A DNA stretch of 47,482 bases from an uncultured Clostridia bacterium (GCA_946413245.1 CAMKJS010000017.1:1-47482), one strand, 5' to 3'. Shown: positions 1 through 10,073, counted from the stretch's first letter. Notes: a model not told the origin generated them from the sequence alone. Numbers and translations are program-made.

Positions 1-1596
1 CCCAGCAACGGCAGCAAGCTGCGGAACCTGTCGGAGTATCAGTGGAACGACAGCGAGTGGATGGAGGCGCGGAAGGAGAAGGAGCCCTGCCGCCGGCCCA
101 TGAACATCTATGAAATGCACCTGGGCACTTGGCGCAGGGACGAGCACGGACGGATCCTGAACTACGCCGAGATTGCCGACCGGCTTGTTCCCTACCTGCA
201 GGACATGGGCTATACGCACGTGGAATTCATGCCGGTGATGGAGCATCCGTTTGACGGCTCCTGGGGGTATCAGGTGATCGGATATTACGCGCCGACCTCC
301 CGTTACGGCACGCCCGACCAGCTCCGGTACCTTGTGGACAGGCTGCACCAGGCGGGCATCGCGGTGATTCTGGACTGGGTACCCGCCCATTTCCCCAGGG
401 ACGAAGCGGGGCTGCGCCTGTTTGACGGAACGCCCTGCTATGAGCACGCCGACTCCCGCCGGGCGGAGATGCCGCAGTGGGGAACGCTGCTGTTCGACTA
501 CGCACGGGGCGAGGCGGTCAGCTTCCTGCTGTCCAACGCGCTTTTCTGGCTCCGGGAATACCACGCCGACGGCCTGCGCTGCGACGCGGTCAGCTGTATG
601 CTGTATCTGGATTTCGGCAAGGAACCCGGCCAGTGGGTGCCCAATGAGTTCGGCGGGCACGAAAACCTGGACGCGATCCGCTTCCTGCAGAAATTCAACG
701 AAACCGTGAACAGGGAATGCCCCGGCGCGATCACCGTGGCGGAGGAATCCACGGCTTTCCCCAAGGTCACCCATCCCATCGGGGACGGCGGCCTGGGCTT
801 CAGCTTCAAATGGAACATGGGGTGGATGAACGACATTCTCTCCTACATCGAACTGGACCCGATCTACCGGCAGTATCATCACGACAAAATCACGTTCTCG
901 ATGATGTACGCGTTCAGCGAAAACTATGTGCTGCCCTTCTCTCACGACGAGGTGGTTCACTGCAAGCACTCCATGATCGAGAAGCAGCCGGGGGATCTGT
1001 GGCAGAAGTTCGCCGGCCTGCGCGCCTTGTACGGGTACTACATGGTGCATCCCGGAAAGAAACTGCTGTTTATGGGCGGGGAGTTCGGCCAGTTTGTGGA
1101 ATGGCGGGACAACGAACAGCTGGACTGGTTCCTGCTTGGATATGAAAGGCATCCGGACCTGCAGAAATTTGTGAGAGAACTGAACCGCCTGTACAGAAGC
1201 GAACCGGCCATGCACAAAATTGACGACAGCTGGGACGGCTTCAAGTGGCTGAACGTGAACGACAAGGAGCGCAGCGTGGCGGCCGTGATGCGCACCGATG
1301 GCGAAGACAGCGTCATCGCCTGTGCGGTGAACTTCACCCCTCAGCCCTATCTGAATTATCGGATCGGCCTGCCCTTTGACTGCGAGCTGACGGAAATCCT
1401 CAATTCCGACAGGGCGGAGTTCGGCGGCAGCAATCTTTATAACGGAACGGTTCTCCGGGCGGAGGAAATCCCCCAGGAGGAGCATCCCTTCTCCTGTGAA
1501 ATCGTTCTCCCGCCGCTGGCCGCGGTCTTCTTCAGGGTTCAGAAAAAACAAAAAAACGAAGACGACGCGCCGGATCAGCATGAAACCGGAGCATGA
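1..1596 (+). CDS. glgB: 1,4-alpha-glucan branching enzyme, 5'-truncated
   Basis: The reading frame is open from base 1, so the gene begins upstream; 531 codons are present, against roughly 630-750 in full-length family members. The enzyme makes alpha-1,6 branches in glycogen in the cytoplasm (GH13 family). Visible GH13 signatures in order are the GlgB-type MNIYEMHLGTWRR entry, the GSWGYQ segment, region I DWVPAHFP, region II GLRCDAVS with the nucleophile Asp codon at 583-585, region III AEEST, and region IV FSHDEVVH. The C-terminal beta-sandwich follows and the stop is TGA at 1594-1596. The missing part would be the N-terminal CBM48 domain. It is convergent with the next gene, 24 bp away. No other glycogen gene is in the window. 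Confidence 0.95.
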   Translation, partial: PSNGSKLRNLSEYQWNDSEWMEARKEKEPCRRPMNIYEMHLGTWRRDEHGRILNYAEIADRLVPYLQDMGYTHVEFMPVMEHPFDGSWGYQVIGYYAPTSRYGTPDQLRYLVDRLHQAGIAVILDWVPAHFPRDEAGLRLFDGTPCYEHADSRRAEMPQWGTLLFDYARGEAVSFLLSNALFWLREYHADGLRCDAVSCMLYLDFGKEPGQWVPNEFGGHENLDAIRFLQKFNETVNRECPGAITVAEESTAFPKVTHPIGDGGLGFSFKWNMGWMNDILSYIELDPIYRQYHHDKITFSMMYAFSENYVLPFSHDEVVHCKHSMIEKQPGDLWQKFAGLRALYGYYMVHPGKKLLFMGGEFGQFVEWRDNEQLDWFLLGYERHPDLQKFVRELNRLYRSEPAMHKIDDSWDGFKWLNVNDKERSVAAVMRTDGEDSVIACAVNFTPQPYLNYRIGLPFDCELTEILNSDRAEFGGSNLYNGTVLRAEEIPQEEHPFSCEIVLPPLAAVFFRVQKKQKNEDDAPDQHETGA

Positions 1597-1620
1597 ACTG
1601 CCGGACGGGCAATCCGGAAA

Positions 1621-2406
1621 TCAATCCGCCCGGACAGTCTGGCGGAACAGCGCCAGCGCCGGTTCGAAGCAGGCAGGCGCAGCGGCCAGAATGGCCGCGG
1701 AGCTGCCGAAGACGGGCTCGCCCTCCAGCAGCGGCATGCTGAATATTCCGCCGGCTTCGGAAACAAGCAGACTGCCGGCGGCAAAATCCCAGGGTTTCAG
1801 GCTCATTTCAAAGAAAATATCGTGGCGCCCGCAGGCAAGGGCGGCCAGATCAATCGCGGCGGATCCGCTCCTCCGGATGTCCGAACACGCATGGAGGAAT
1901 GCCTGCGCCAGGCGGATGCTTTGCCCGGCCAGCTGCTCGTAATACGGGGCGGTTCCGAAAGCAACCAGGGCACGGCTGAAAGGCACAGCGGACACATGGA
2001 TGGAATGGCCGTTCAGGGTTGCCCCCTTTCCGGCCTCCGCGTAAAACATCTCCCGGGTGTAAGGCTGCCAGACCAGGCCGATGACCGGCTTTTTGCCTTC
2101 GCACAGCGCGATCGACACGGCGGACATCCGATAATCATGAATCAGATTGGTGGTGCCGTCCACCGGATCCACCACCCAGGTCGGATCGTCCGTCAGGGCG
2201 TCGTTTTCCTTTTCCTCCCCGATCATTTTTGACCCCGAAACCAGAGAAAGAAGGCTCTCCTGAAGATAGGATTCCACTTCCCTGTCAATGTTGGTGACAA
2301 AATTCGCGTGACCCTCTTTCTGATCAATTGCTGAGAGGGGACGGGACGAAAACATGTCTCCTGCCGTCCGGGCAATTCTTTGCAGTGCCGAAGCTGTTTT
2401 ACGCAT
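1621..2406 (-). CDS. Inositol monophosphatase family protein
   Basis: This 261-residue protein belongs to the Mg2+-dependent inositol monophosphatase/SuhB/CysQ superfamily, cytoplasmic phosphatases of small phosphorylated sugars or nucleotides. The metal-binding signatures are visible: GEEKEND near residue 63 and WVVDPVDGTTNLIHDY near 78-93, followed by the C-terminal WDFAAGSLLVSEAGG. The length is normal for the family. The ATG at 2404-2406 is preceded by a GGGAGG ribosome binding site about 11 bases upstream. The gene is divergent from the ABC transporter pair and convergent with glgB. Substrate cannot be read from the sequence: inositol-1-phosphate, fructose-1,6-bisphosphate or 3'-phosphoadenosine phosphate are all possible. 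Confidence 0.88.
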   Translation of the reverse strand: MRKTASALQRIARTAGDMFSSRPLSAIDQKEGHANFVTNIDREVESYLQESLLSLVSGSKMIGEEKENDALTDDPTWVVDPVDGTTNLIHDYRMSAVSIALCEGKKPVIGLVWQPYTREMFYAEAGKGATLNGHSIHVSAVPFSRALVAFGTAPYYEQLAGQSIRLAQAFLHACSDIRRSGSAAIDLAALACGRHDIFFEMSLKPWDFAAGSLLVSEAGGIFSMPLLEGEPVFGSSAAILAAAPACFEPALALFRQTVRAD

Positions 2407-2657
2407 ATAGGACGATACCTCCCAATCCGACTGATTCCGCGGCGGCCGTCCCGGAAAACGGTCCGGCGGCGCGGAAAAAACTTCCCTGCCTGATAATTCT
2501 ACGGCGGCCGCTGTTTTCCTTGCGAAGCCGCCGGCATTCGGCGAATCTGTTTTCCGTATTTGCGGCCATGCGGAAGGAGTCGGACGCCTGCTGTCAGAAT
2601 TATTGCAGAAGGACGGATTTCACTGACTTTCCTGAAGCGTGAGAAGGATTTCATAAG

Positions 2658-4487
2658 ATGGAATACGATCGGAAATATACGGTCCGGCAGAACCTGGCGT
2701 ACTGCGTCCGGGCGACCCGGCAGGGCTGTCCGAAGCTGCTGGCCTTCTGCCTGCTGGTGATCCTGGCCAACTGCCTGATTCCGATGATCACCGCCTGGCT
2801 GCCGAAGACCGTGATCGAGGAGATTACGGAGGGGAGCCCCCTGCGGCGGCTGCTCACCGTGACGGCGGCCATGACCCTGGCACTGGCGGTGCTTTCCGGC
2901 CTGCAGAAATATCTGGACAGGCTGATCTACTGGAACAAGTTCAAAATGAACGCCTTTTTCCTGCGGAAGATTACCCGCAAGGGTCTCACCACCGATTACA
3001 GGAACCAGGAAAACGAGCATTTCCGGGCGCTGCAGAACGAGAGCTTCGCCAGCTGCAACGGCAACTTTTCCCATTATGCCCGGATCTATGACGCCATCGT
3101 GCTGTTTTTCTCCAACCTGCTCGGTTTTCTGGCCTTCACGGGAATCCTGCTGACGCTGAACCCGCTGCTGATCCTCTTTCTCTGTCTGACGACGCTGGTC
3201 AGCTTTTTCCTGAACCGGCGGATCAGCAAGTGGATCGAGGGCAGTAACGACGAAAAGGCCGGGTATGAGCAGCGCATGCAGTACGTGATCCGCGCGGCGG
3301 ACGATACCCGCGCCGCGAAGGATATCCGGCTGTACCGGATGGCGGCCTGGCTGGACGGGATCTATGAAAAGAACCTGAGCGGCCTCCTGGGCTGGTACCG
3401 GAGATATACGGCGAAGCTCTTCCGGGTGTCCGCGGCCGACAGTGCCCTGGTGCTGGTCCGGGAAGGCGCCACCTACGCGTATCTTCTTTATCTGGCGGTA
3501 AAGGGCAGGATTTCCGTGGCGGAATTCGTGCTGTATTTCAGCGTGGTGGCAGGTTTTTCAGCCTGGCTGGGCAGCCTGCTGGGGCAGATCACCGAGCTGG
3601 GGCGGCTGAACCACGCGATGAACCGCTTCCGCTCCTATCTGGAATATCCGGAAACCTATCTGCGGGAAGGCGGAAAACCGACGGGGGACCGGAGCGCCCC
3701 GAAGAAGATGGAGCTGCGGCATGTCAGCTTCCGCTACGGCGGAGACGGGGAGGACGTGATCCGGGATCTGAATCTGACGCTGGAGCCGGGGGAGCATCTG
3801 GCCGTGGTGGGCCTGAACGGCGCCGGAAAAACGACGCTGGTGAAGCTGCTCTGCGGCCTGACGGAGCCCACGGAAGGGACCGTCCTGTACGGCGGGACCG
3901 ATATCCGGGAATTCAACCGGGACGAATACTACGGGCTGTTCGGCGCGGTTTTCCAGGATTATTCGATTCTGCCGGTGACAATCGGGGAGATCGTCGCGGA
4001 GGACGAAGAGGGGAACATCGACCATGCGCTGGCGGAAACCTGCCTGAAGCAGGCAGGGCTGTGGAAAAAAATCACCTCCCTGCCGGAAGGCGTAAAAAGC
4101 AAATACGACAAAACCTTCTGGGACGACGGCGTCAACCTGTCCGGCGGAGAGACCCAGAAGCTGCTTCTGGCGCGGGCGCTGTACCGGCAGGCGCCGGTGA
4201 TCGTGCTGGACGAGCCCACCGCCGCCCTGGACCCGGTTTCCGAAAACCGGCTGTATGAAACCTATGACGAGGTCATGCGGGGGAAAACCACGGTCTTCAT
4301 TTCCCACCGGCTGGCATCCACCCGCTTCTGCCGCCGCATCGTGCTGATCGAGCACGGGCGGATCACGGAAGAGGGCACCCATGAGGAACTGCTCGCGAAA
4401 AAGGGCAGATACCACGAGCTGTTTGAGACCCAGGCGAAGTACTATCGCGAGAACCCGGAAGGGGAGGTGGACAGCGATGAGGCTTAA
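2658..4487 (+). CDS. ABC exporter half-transporter (permease-ATPase fusion), subunit 1
   Basis: This 609-residue type IV ABC exporter subunit has an N-terminal transmembrane domain (about residues 20-330) and a C-terminal nucleotide-binding domain (about 350-590). The ATPase motifs are intact: Walker A GLNGAGKTT near residue 385, signature LSGGETQ near 493, Walker B VIVLDEPT near 514, and H-loop FISHRLAS. The ATG at 2658 has a GAGAAGG site upstream. It overlaps the next gene by 11 bases, so the two are translationally coupled and probably form a heterodimer. Related clostridial pairs export peptides, lipids or drugs; the substrate cannot be inferred here because there is no adjacent peptide or modification gene. 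The 251 bp upstream gap holds no clear gene. Confidence 0.92.
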   Translation: MEYDRKYTVRQNLAYCVRATRQGCPKLLAFCLLVILANCLIPMITAWLPKTVIEEITEGSPLRRLLTVTAAMTLALAVLSGLQKYLDRLIYWNKFKMNAFFLRKITRKGLTTDYRNQENEHFRALQNESFASCNGNFSHYARIYDAIVLFFSNLLGFLAFTGILLTLNPLLILFLCLTTLVSFFLNRRISKWIEGSNDEKAGYEQRMQYVIRAADDTRAAKDIRLYRMAAWLDGIYEKNLSGLLGWYRRYTAKLFRVSAADSALVLVREGATYAYLLYLAVKGRISVAEFVLYFSVVAGFSAWLGSLLGQITELGRLNHAMNRFRSYLEYPETYLREGGKPTGDRSAPKKMELRHVSFRYGGDGEDVIRDLNLTLEPGEHLAVVGLNGAGKTTLVKLLCGLTEPTEGTVLYGGTDIREFNRDEYYGLFGAVFQDYSILPVTIGEIVAEDEEGNIDHALAETCLKQAGLWKKITSLPEGVKSKYDKTFWDDGVNLSGGETQKLLLARALYRQAPVIVLDEPTAALDPVSENRLYETYDEVMRGKTTVFISHRLASTRFCRRIVLIEHGRITEEGTHEELLAKKGRYHELFETQAKYYRENPEGEVDSDEA

Positions 4488-6339
4488 GGAGCGAATCGCG
4501 GTCACCCGGCGCGGGTATGAGGTCCTGAAGGCCTATTGCCCCGGGCTGATCCGGACGAAGGCGGTTTCCGCGGCGCTGGAGGCGCTGTCTCCCTTTGTGA
4601 CCATCTGGTTTTCCGGGCGGATCATCAACGAGATCGCGGGGAACCGGGACGCCGGCACGCTGGCGCTGCTGGTGCTGCTGACAATTGGCTTCGGATTTGC
4701 CTTTTCCATGATCCGCAGCGCCCTGAACCGGGTGGTCAGCGACAAGGAAGCCGGCATGTGGAACGATTTCCCGAAGATTTTTGCCGACAAGCAGATGAGC
4801 ATGGACTTCGCGGACCTGGAAAACCAGGACGTTCAGAAACAGCGGCAGAAGGCGGAGGAAAACCTGTTCATGTTCGGCAACGGTCTGGCCCAGCTGGTGT
4901 GGGATACGCCGAGCCTTGTGCACGCGGCTGTCGGGATTGCCGCGTCCGCCGCGCTGACCGCCTCCCTGTTCACGTCCCAGACGGGAAACGCCGTGCTGGA
5001 TTCCCGGCTCTGGATCGCCGCGGCTGTCGGGCTTATGGCGCTGTCCGGAGTGATCAGCACGCGCCTGCAGAAAAGGGAGGAAAAGGTTTTCGGGGGCTGG
5101 ACGGAAGGCACCGTATGGTACAACCGGGCGTTCATGTTCTACGGCCACGCGCTGTACGCGGAAACAGCCCGGGCGAAGGACGTGCGGCTGTACCGCCAGG
5201 ACCGGATCGCCGACCGGGAGATGCGGAAGCTGGAAGAGCACAACCGGAAGGACAACAGGGCGCTGGCGCAGATGAGCGCCTGCCAGGGTCTGCTGGAGTT
5301 TTCCCGGGGCATATGCAACGTGCTGTGCTACCTGTTTGCGGCGGCGAAGGCCGCGCTCGGCGCCTTCGCTGCGGGCAGCCTCGTTCAGTATGTCGGCGCC
5401 CTGACGCAGCTGGTGAAGAGCGTGAACGACCTGTTCTTCACCGTATCCGAAAACCGGATCTATACCGTGCACCTGCAGAAGCTCTTCGAATACCTGGATC
5501 TGCCGAACGCGAAGCGGCAGGGAAGCCTGCCGGTTGACCCGGAAGCGGGCCGGGAATACACGGTCGAATTCCGGAACGTATCCTTCCGCTATCCGGGCAG
5601 CGATACGGACGTGCTGAAGAATGTGAGCACGACGCTGCGCGCTGGAAAGAAACAGGCGCTGGTGGGCGCGAACGGCGCGGGCAAGACAACCTTCGTGAAG
5701 CTGCTGTGCCGGCTGTACGACCCGACGGAGGGACAGATTCTGCTGAACGGCACCGACATCCGTGAATACGACTACGACGAATATCTGAATCTGTTTTCTT
5801 TCGTGTTCCAGGATTTTAAACTGTTTGCCTTCGGGCTGGGGGAGAACGTCGCCGCCGGCGGGGAATACGACGCCGCGAAGGCGGAGGAATGCCTGAAAAA
5901 GGCGGATTTCGGCGAACGGCTCCGGTCGATGCCGGAGGGCCTGCAAACCTGCCTGTACAAGGATCTGTCTGAAAACGGCGTGGAGATTTCCGGCGGCGAG
6001 GCGCAGAAAATCGCCCTCGCCCGGGCGCTGTACAGAGGATCGCCGATCATCGTGCTGGACGAGCCCACGGCCGCCCTGGACCCTATCGCCGAGGCGCAGG
6101 TGTATGCCGGCTTCAGCGGCATGGTGGGGGACCGGACCGCCGTTTATATCAGCCACCGGCTTTCCTCCTGCCGGTTCTGCGACGAGATCACGGTGTTCGA
6201 TCAGGGCCGTATCGTGCAGCAGGGCACACACGACGAACTGATCCGGGATCCGGGCGGAAAGTATTACGAGCTCTGGACGGCCCAGGCGCAGTATTATGAA
6301 AAGACCGGAGGAAACGCCGCAGACAGCGCTACAGACTGA
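4477..6339 (+). CDS. ABC exporter half-transporter, subunit 2
   Basis: The second half-transporter of the pair has 620 residues from the ATG at 4477. That start was chosen because it has a GGGGAGG site at 4461-4467 and overlaps the previous stop; an in-frame ATG at 4381 lies deep inside the upstream gene and lacks a site. An N-terminal membrane domain (about 1-340) is followed by an ATPase domain with Walker A GANGAGKTT near residue 397, signature ISGGEAQ near 504 (Ile instead of the usual Leu), Walker B IIVLDEPT near 524 and H-loop YISHRLSS. Both partners keep the catalytic Glu, so neither NBD looks dead. The 3' end overlaps the convergent DMT-family gene by 11 bases. Confidence 0.92.
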   Translation: MRLKERIAVTRRGYEVLKAYCPGLIRTKAVSAALEALSPFVTIWFSGRIINEIAGNRDAGTLALLVLLTIGFGFAFSMIRSALNRVVSDKEAGMWNDFPKIFADKQMSMDFADLENQDVQKQRQKAEENLFMFGNGLAQLVWDTPSLVHAAVGIAASAALTASLFTSQTGNAVLDSRLWIAAAVGLMALSGVISTRLQKREEKVFGGWTEGTVWYNRAFMFYGHALYAETARAKDVRLYRQDRIADREMRKLEEHNRKDNRALAQMSACQGLLEFSRGICNVLCYLFAAAKAALGAFAAGSLVQYVGALTQLVKSVNDLFFTVSENRIYTVHLQKLFEYLDLPNAKRQGSLPVDPEAGREYTVEFRNVSFRYPGSDTDVLKNVSTTLRAGKKQALVGANGAGKTTFVKLLCRLYDPTEGQILLNGTDIREYDYDEYLNLFSFVFQDFKLFAFGLGENVAAGGEYDAAKAEECLKKADFGERLRSMPEGLQTCLYKDLSENGVEISGGEAQKIALARALYRGSPIIVLDEPTAALDPIAEAQVYAGFSGMVGDRTAVYISHRLSSCRFCDEITVFDQGRIVQQGTHDELIRDPGGKYYELWTAQAQYYEKTGGNAADSATD

Positions 6340-7207
6340 GCATGACGATGCTGGCCGCGGACAGCAGAATACCGGCGATCTGCGCGGCGCTCAGCTTTTC
6401 GCGGAAAAGAATGCAGGAATAGAGAACGGACAGCACCAGCACGCCGCCGTTGTCGATGGTATACAGAACCGGCGCGCTGACCAGCGTCAGCAGATACAGC
6501 ATGAGGTGGGCGGCGGCGGTGGCGCTGACGCAGCAGAGCAGCAGACAGATCAGGGGCTCCCGGCTGATCCGGAAGCCGGCGGCCAGGGCTTTGGGATCCC
6601 GGATGCCCTGCCAGACCGCGTACAGCAGGGACATGACCAGATAGGTCAGAACGATCATTTCGTTGCGCTCGGTTCCGTTCATGCGCTGCTGCTGCAGATT
6701 CATCAGAATGCTGAACAGGCCGTTGGCCGCGAACAGGGCGGCGCACCAGAGCAGGAATTTACCCGAGTGGCCTTTCAGGGTCAGCCCTTTCAGGTTCAGC
6801 AGGACGAAGGCGATCAGCATCATCAGAATGGCGGTCCCCTGGATCCAGTTCAGCGTTCCGCCGAGGAACAGAACCTGATGCAGCAGCGGAAGAACGATAC
6901 CGCCGAACAGGACGCAGATCATCTGAAAGGAGTAGGATCCGGCCCGGCTGGCCTGAATCATCGCCGTGTTGTAAACCAGCAGCACGACCGCGTTGAGGAG
7001 GCCCAGCAGCAGGGTCTGCGGAGAAGGGGCGAAGCGGAATCCTGCCAGGGCCAGCGTCACAATGCCCGCGAAGGCCCCGTAGGCAATGGAGAACACCGCG
7101 GAGGTCATGGCCGGACCGCCGCTCGTGTGCTTCTGGGAAAACAGCTTGCAGAAAAGGGACTGAAAGGAAAACAGCAGCGTCATTACCGCAACGAGAAACG
7201 CAGTCAT
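6329..7207 (-). CDS. DMT-superfamily transporter (EamA type)
   Basis: This 292-residue integral membrane protein has about ten hydrophobic helices arranged as two EamA repeats, typical of drug/metabolite transporters that export amino acids or other small metabolites. The start at 7205-7207 was chosen over an upstream in-frame ATG (7363) because an AAGGAG site lies about 9 bases before it and the upstream extension is hydrophilic and shadows the promoter. A sigma-A-like promoter on the minus strand sits at 7247-7275. The stop overlaps the end of the convergent ABC exporter gene. Substrate is unknown. Confidence 0.85.
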   Translation of the reverse strand: MTAFLVAVMTLLFSFQSLFCKLFSQKHTSGGPAMTSAVFSIAYGAFAGIVTLALAGFRFAPSPQTLLLGLLNAVVLLVYNTAMIQASRAGSYSFQMICVLFGGIVLPLLHQVLFLGGTLNWIQGTAILMMLIAFVLLNLKGLTLKGHSGKFLLWCAALFAANGLFSILMNLQQQRMNGTERNEMIVLTYLVMSLLYAVWQGIRDPKALAAGFRISREPLICLLLCCVSATAAAHLMLYLLTLVSAPVLYTIDNGGVLVLSVLYSCILFREKLSAAQIAGILLSAASIVMLSL

Positions 7208-7246
7208 AGCAGAATGCTCCTTCGTGAATCGGGTGTGTTCCGCATG

Positions 7247-7275
7247 ATTATACCCTTCCCTTTCCGGCCGTGCAA
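7247..7275 (-). promoter_or_regulatory. Sigma-A-like promoter for the DMT transporter gene
   Basis: On the minus strand TTGCAC (7270-7275) and TATAAT (7247-7252) are separated by 17 bases. The -10 is about 40 bases upstream of the chosen start at 7207. This is a consensus match only. Confidence 0.65.
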
Positions 7276-7295
7276 GAATAATCGGCAGAAGCATA

Positions 7296-7324
7296 TTGAA
7301 CGAAATGTTAACCGGGTATACAAT
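7296..7324 (+). promoter_or_regulatory. Sigma-A-like promoter for the P-type ATPase gene
   Basis: TTGAAC (7296-7301) and TACAAT (7319-7324) are separated by 17 bases, leaving a leader of roughly 80 bases before the GTG start at 7409. It lies back to back with the minus-strand promoter at 7247-7275. Confidence 0.65.
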
Positions 7325-7408
7325 AAACCGGCTTGATGATTCGGGGACGGCCGCGGGAAACAATTCGGCAGGGCCGTTTCCGGAGACGGTTCAGAGGAGG
7401 CAGATGAC

Positions 7409-10054
7409 GTGAAACCGTACCTGACGGAGAAAGAAGCTGTGTTGGCGGAAACCGGTTCTTCCATGGAAGGGCTGACCGAAGAGGAGGCCGCGGCGAGGCT
7501 GACCCGGAACGGGCCCAATAAGCTGAAGGAAGGGCGAAAGGAGAGCCTGTTCCGGAAGTTCCTGGGCGAATTCAGGGATCCCATGACCATCGTGCTGATC
7601 ATTGCCGCGCTGGTCAGCGCGGTTACCGCCCTGTACGCCGGCGAGAGCCTGACCGACAGCGCCATCATCCTGGTGGTGGTGCTGATCAACGCGTGCCTGG
7701 GGGTTTACCAGGAGAGCAAGGCGGAGGCCGCCATCGAGGCGCTGCAGCAGGCGGCCGCGGCCACCGCCAAGGTCATTCGCGGCGGACACCAGAAAACCAT
7801 CCGGGCGGACGAAGTCGTCCGGGGCGATCTGCTGGTGCTGGAGGCCGGGGACGCTGTGCCCGCCGACGCCCGCGTGGTGGAGTGCGCCTCCATGAAGACC
7901 CAGGAGGCAGCCCTGACCGGAGAATCCACGGACGTGGATAAACAGGCAGGCGTCCTCACGGCCGCGGACAACGGGGAGGTTCCCCTGGGCGACCGTAAAA
8001 ACATGGTCTATATGGGGTCCGTGGTCACCTACGGCCGGGGCCACGCGGTGGTCACGGGCACCGGGATGGACACGGAAATGGGAGCGATCGCCGACGCCCT
8101 GAACACGGCGGAGGATGAGGAGACGCCGCTGCAGATCAAGCTGAACGAGCTTTCCCGGAAGCTGTCCGCCATGATCCTGGTGATCTGCGCCTTCGTGTTC
8201 ATCGTCAATCTGGTCCGGAACGGCGGGGAGGCCGTGCTGGATACGTTCATGGTCGCTGTTTCCCTGGCTGTGGCCGCCATTCCGGAGGGGCTGAGCGCCG
8301 TGGTTACCGTCGTGCTCTCCATCGGCGTGACCAAAATGAGCAAAAACAACGCGATCATCCGGAAGCTGACCGCCGTGGAAACCCTGGGCTGCACCCAGAT
8401 TATCTGCTCGGACAAGACCGGCACCCTGACCCAGAACAAAATGACCGTGGTCAAAAAGGTTACGGAGGATGAGAAGCTTCTGATGACCGCCATGGCCATG
8501 TGCTCCGACGCGGAGCTTGAAAACGGGGAAGCCGTGGGCGAAGCCACCGAATGCGCGCTGGTCAACGACGCCAATAGGAACGGGCTGCCGAAGAACGAAC
8601 TGGCGGCGGATCTGCCCCGGGTGGACGAGGCTCCCTTCGACTCCATGCGCAAGATGATGTCCACGCTGCACAGGGCCGGGGCCGGGCACGGATTCATTCA
8701 GTTCACCAAAGGCGCGCCGGACGAGGTGCTGCGCCGCTGCACCCGGATCTGGCAGGGCGGCAGGGCAGTTCCGATCACCAAAGAGCAGAGAAACCGCATT
8801 CTGGAGGAAAACAAGGCCATGGCGGATCAGGCTCTGCGGGTGCTGGCCGCCGCCCAGCGGGTGTATGACGAACGGCCTGCCTCCAACGCGCCTGAAGAGC
8901 TGGAGCAGGATCTGACCTGGATCGGCATGTGCGGGATGATCGACCCGATCCGCCCCGAGGTGAAGGACGCCATCGAACAGTGCCGCAGCGCGGGAATCCG
9001 GCCTATCATGATTACCGGGGACCATAAGGACACGGCCGCCGCGATCGCGCGGGAGCTGGGCATCCTGAAACCCGGCCAGACGGCCATTACCGGCGCGGAA
9101 CTGGACGCCATTCCGGACGAGGTCTTCGCGCAGGAGGTGAGGCGGTATTCCGTCTACGCCCGGGTCCGGCCGGAAAACAAAGTACGCATCGTGAACGCCT
9201 GGAAGGCGCTGGGCATGGTGACGGCCATGACCGGGGACGGGGTCAACGACGCTCCTTCCATCAAAAGCGCGGACATCGGCGTGGGCATGGGAATTACCGG
9301 CACCGACGTCACCAAATCCGTGGCGGATATGATCCTGACGGACGACAATTTCGCGACTATCGTCTCCGCGGTGGCCGAGGGCCGGCGGATTTACGACAAT
9401 ATCCGCAAGGCGATCCAGTTCCTGCTTTCCGCCAACCTGGCGGAGGTGCTGGCGGTATTCTCCGCCACCCTGATGGGCTTCTCCATTCTCAAACCGGTGC
9501 ACATCCTGTGGATCAACCTGATCACCGACACGCTGCCGGCGATCGCCCTCGGCACGGAAGACGCGGAAAAGGACGTGATGCGGAGACCGCCCAGGAACCG
9601 GAAGGAGAGCATTTTTGCCGAGGGCCTCGGCTTCGACATCGCGTTCCAGGGGCTGGTGATCGCCGCGGTGACCGTGTTCAGCTTCTTCGCCGGACACCGG
9701 ATGGAAAGCGGCGCCTGGGCCGTCGCCGAATCTCCGGCCGGCATGACCATGGCCTTCCTGACCCTGAGCATGATCGAGATTTTCCACTCCTTCAACATGC
9801 GTTCCCGGAACGCGTCCCTCTTCAGCCTGAAAAAACAGAACCTGTGGCTGTGGGGGACCCTGGCCTTCTCGCTGCTGATCACGGCCGCCGTGATTTTCAT
9901 TCCCGCGCTGAATTCGGCCTTCTCCTTCCAGCCGATCACGTTTGCCGAGTATCTGACGGCCATGGCGCTGGCCCTGTCCGTGATCCCGATCGTGGAGACC
10001 GAAAAGGTGATCCGCCGCCGTGCGCTGCGGGCCCGCCGGGAAAACCGTGTATGA
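7409..10054 (+). CDS. Cation-transporting P-type ATPase, Ca2+-type (P2)
   Basis: This 881-residue membrane pump resembles bacterial SERCA/PMCA-type calcium ATPases. In order: an N-terminal cation ATPase segment, first helix pair (about 58-100), actuator domain with TGES at 170-173, the M4 motif PEGL at 292-295, phosphorylation motif DKTGTLT with Asp335, KGAPDEV in the nucleotide domain, hinge TGDGVNDAPS, and C-terminal helices including NLAEVLAVF and LWINLITDTLPAIALG. The start is GTG at 7409 with an AGAGGAGG site at 7393-7400; the nearby ATG at 7404 reads into a stop after one codon. Ca2+ efflux is the likely role from family knowledge; another divalent cation cannot be excluded. The next gene follows 19 bases downstream. 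Confidence 0.93.
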   Translation: MKPYLTEKEAVLAETGSSMEGLTEEEAAARLTRNGPNKLKEGRKESLFRKFLGEFRDPMTIVLIIAALVSAVTALYAGESLTDSAIILVVVLINACLGVYQESKAEAAIEALQQAAAATAKVIRGGHQKTIRADEVVRGDLLVLEAGDAVPADARVVECASMKTQEAALTGESTDVDKQAGVLTAADNGEVPLGDRKNMVYMGSVVTYGRGHAVVTGTGMDTEMGAIADALNTAEDEETPLQIKLNELSRKLSAMILVICAFVFIVNLVRNGGEAVLDTFMVAVSLAVAAIPEGLSAVVTVVLSIGVTKMSKNNAIIRKLTAVETLGCTQIICSDKTGTLTQNKMTVVKKVTEDEKLLMTAMAMCSDAELENGEAVGEATECALVNDANRNGLPKNELAADLPRVDEAPFDSMRKMMSTLHRAGAGHGFIQFTKGAPDEVLRRCTRIWQGGRAVPITKEQRNRILEENKAMADQALRVLAAAQRVYDERPASNAPEELEQDLTWIGMCGMIDPIRPEVKDAIEQCRSAGIRPIMITGDHKDTAAAIARELGILKPGQTAITGAELDAIPDEVFAQEVRRYSVYARVRPENKVRIVNAWKALGMVTAMTGDGVNDAPSIKSADIGVGMGITGTDVTKSVADMILTDDNFATIVSAVAEGRRIYDNIRKAIQFLLSANLAEVLAVFSATLMGFSILKPVHILWINLITDTLPAIALGTEDAEKDVMRRPPRNRKESIFAEGLGFDIAFQGLVIAAVTVFSFFAGHRMESGAWAVAESPAGMTMAFLTLSMIEIFHSFNMRSRNASLFSLKKQNLWLWGTLAFSLLITAAVIFIPALNSAFSFQPITFAEYLTAMALALSVIPIVETEKVIRRRALRARRENRV

Positions 10055-10073
10055 ATTGTTCAGGAGGCATGGC

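Noticed and set aside
2407..2657. Small genes in the gap between the inositol-phosphatase-family and ABC exporter genes
   Set aside because: Short frames exist, but none has a ribosome binding site plus a plausible protein. A convincing promoter was not found in this GC-rich gap either.
4363..6231. Long minus-strand frame opposite the second ABC exporter gene
   Set aside because: It is an antisense shadow of an intact ABC transporter; it has no ribosome binding site and no recognisable domain.
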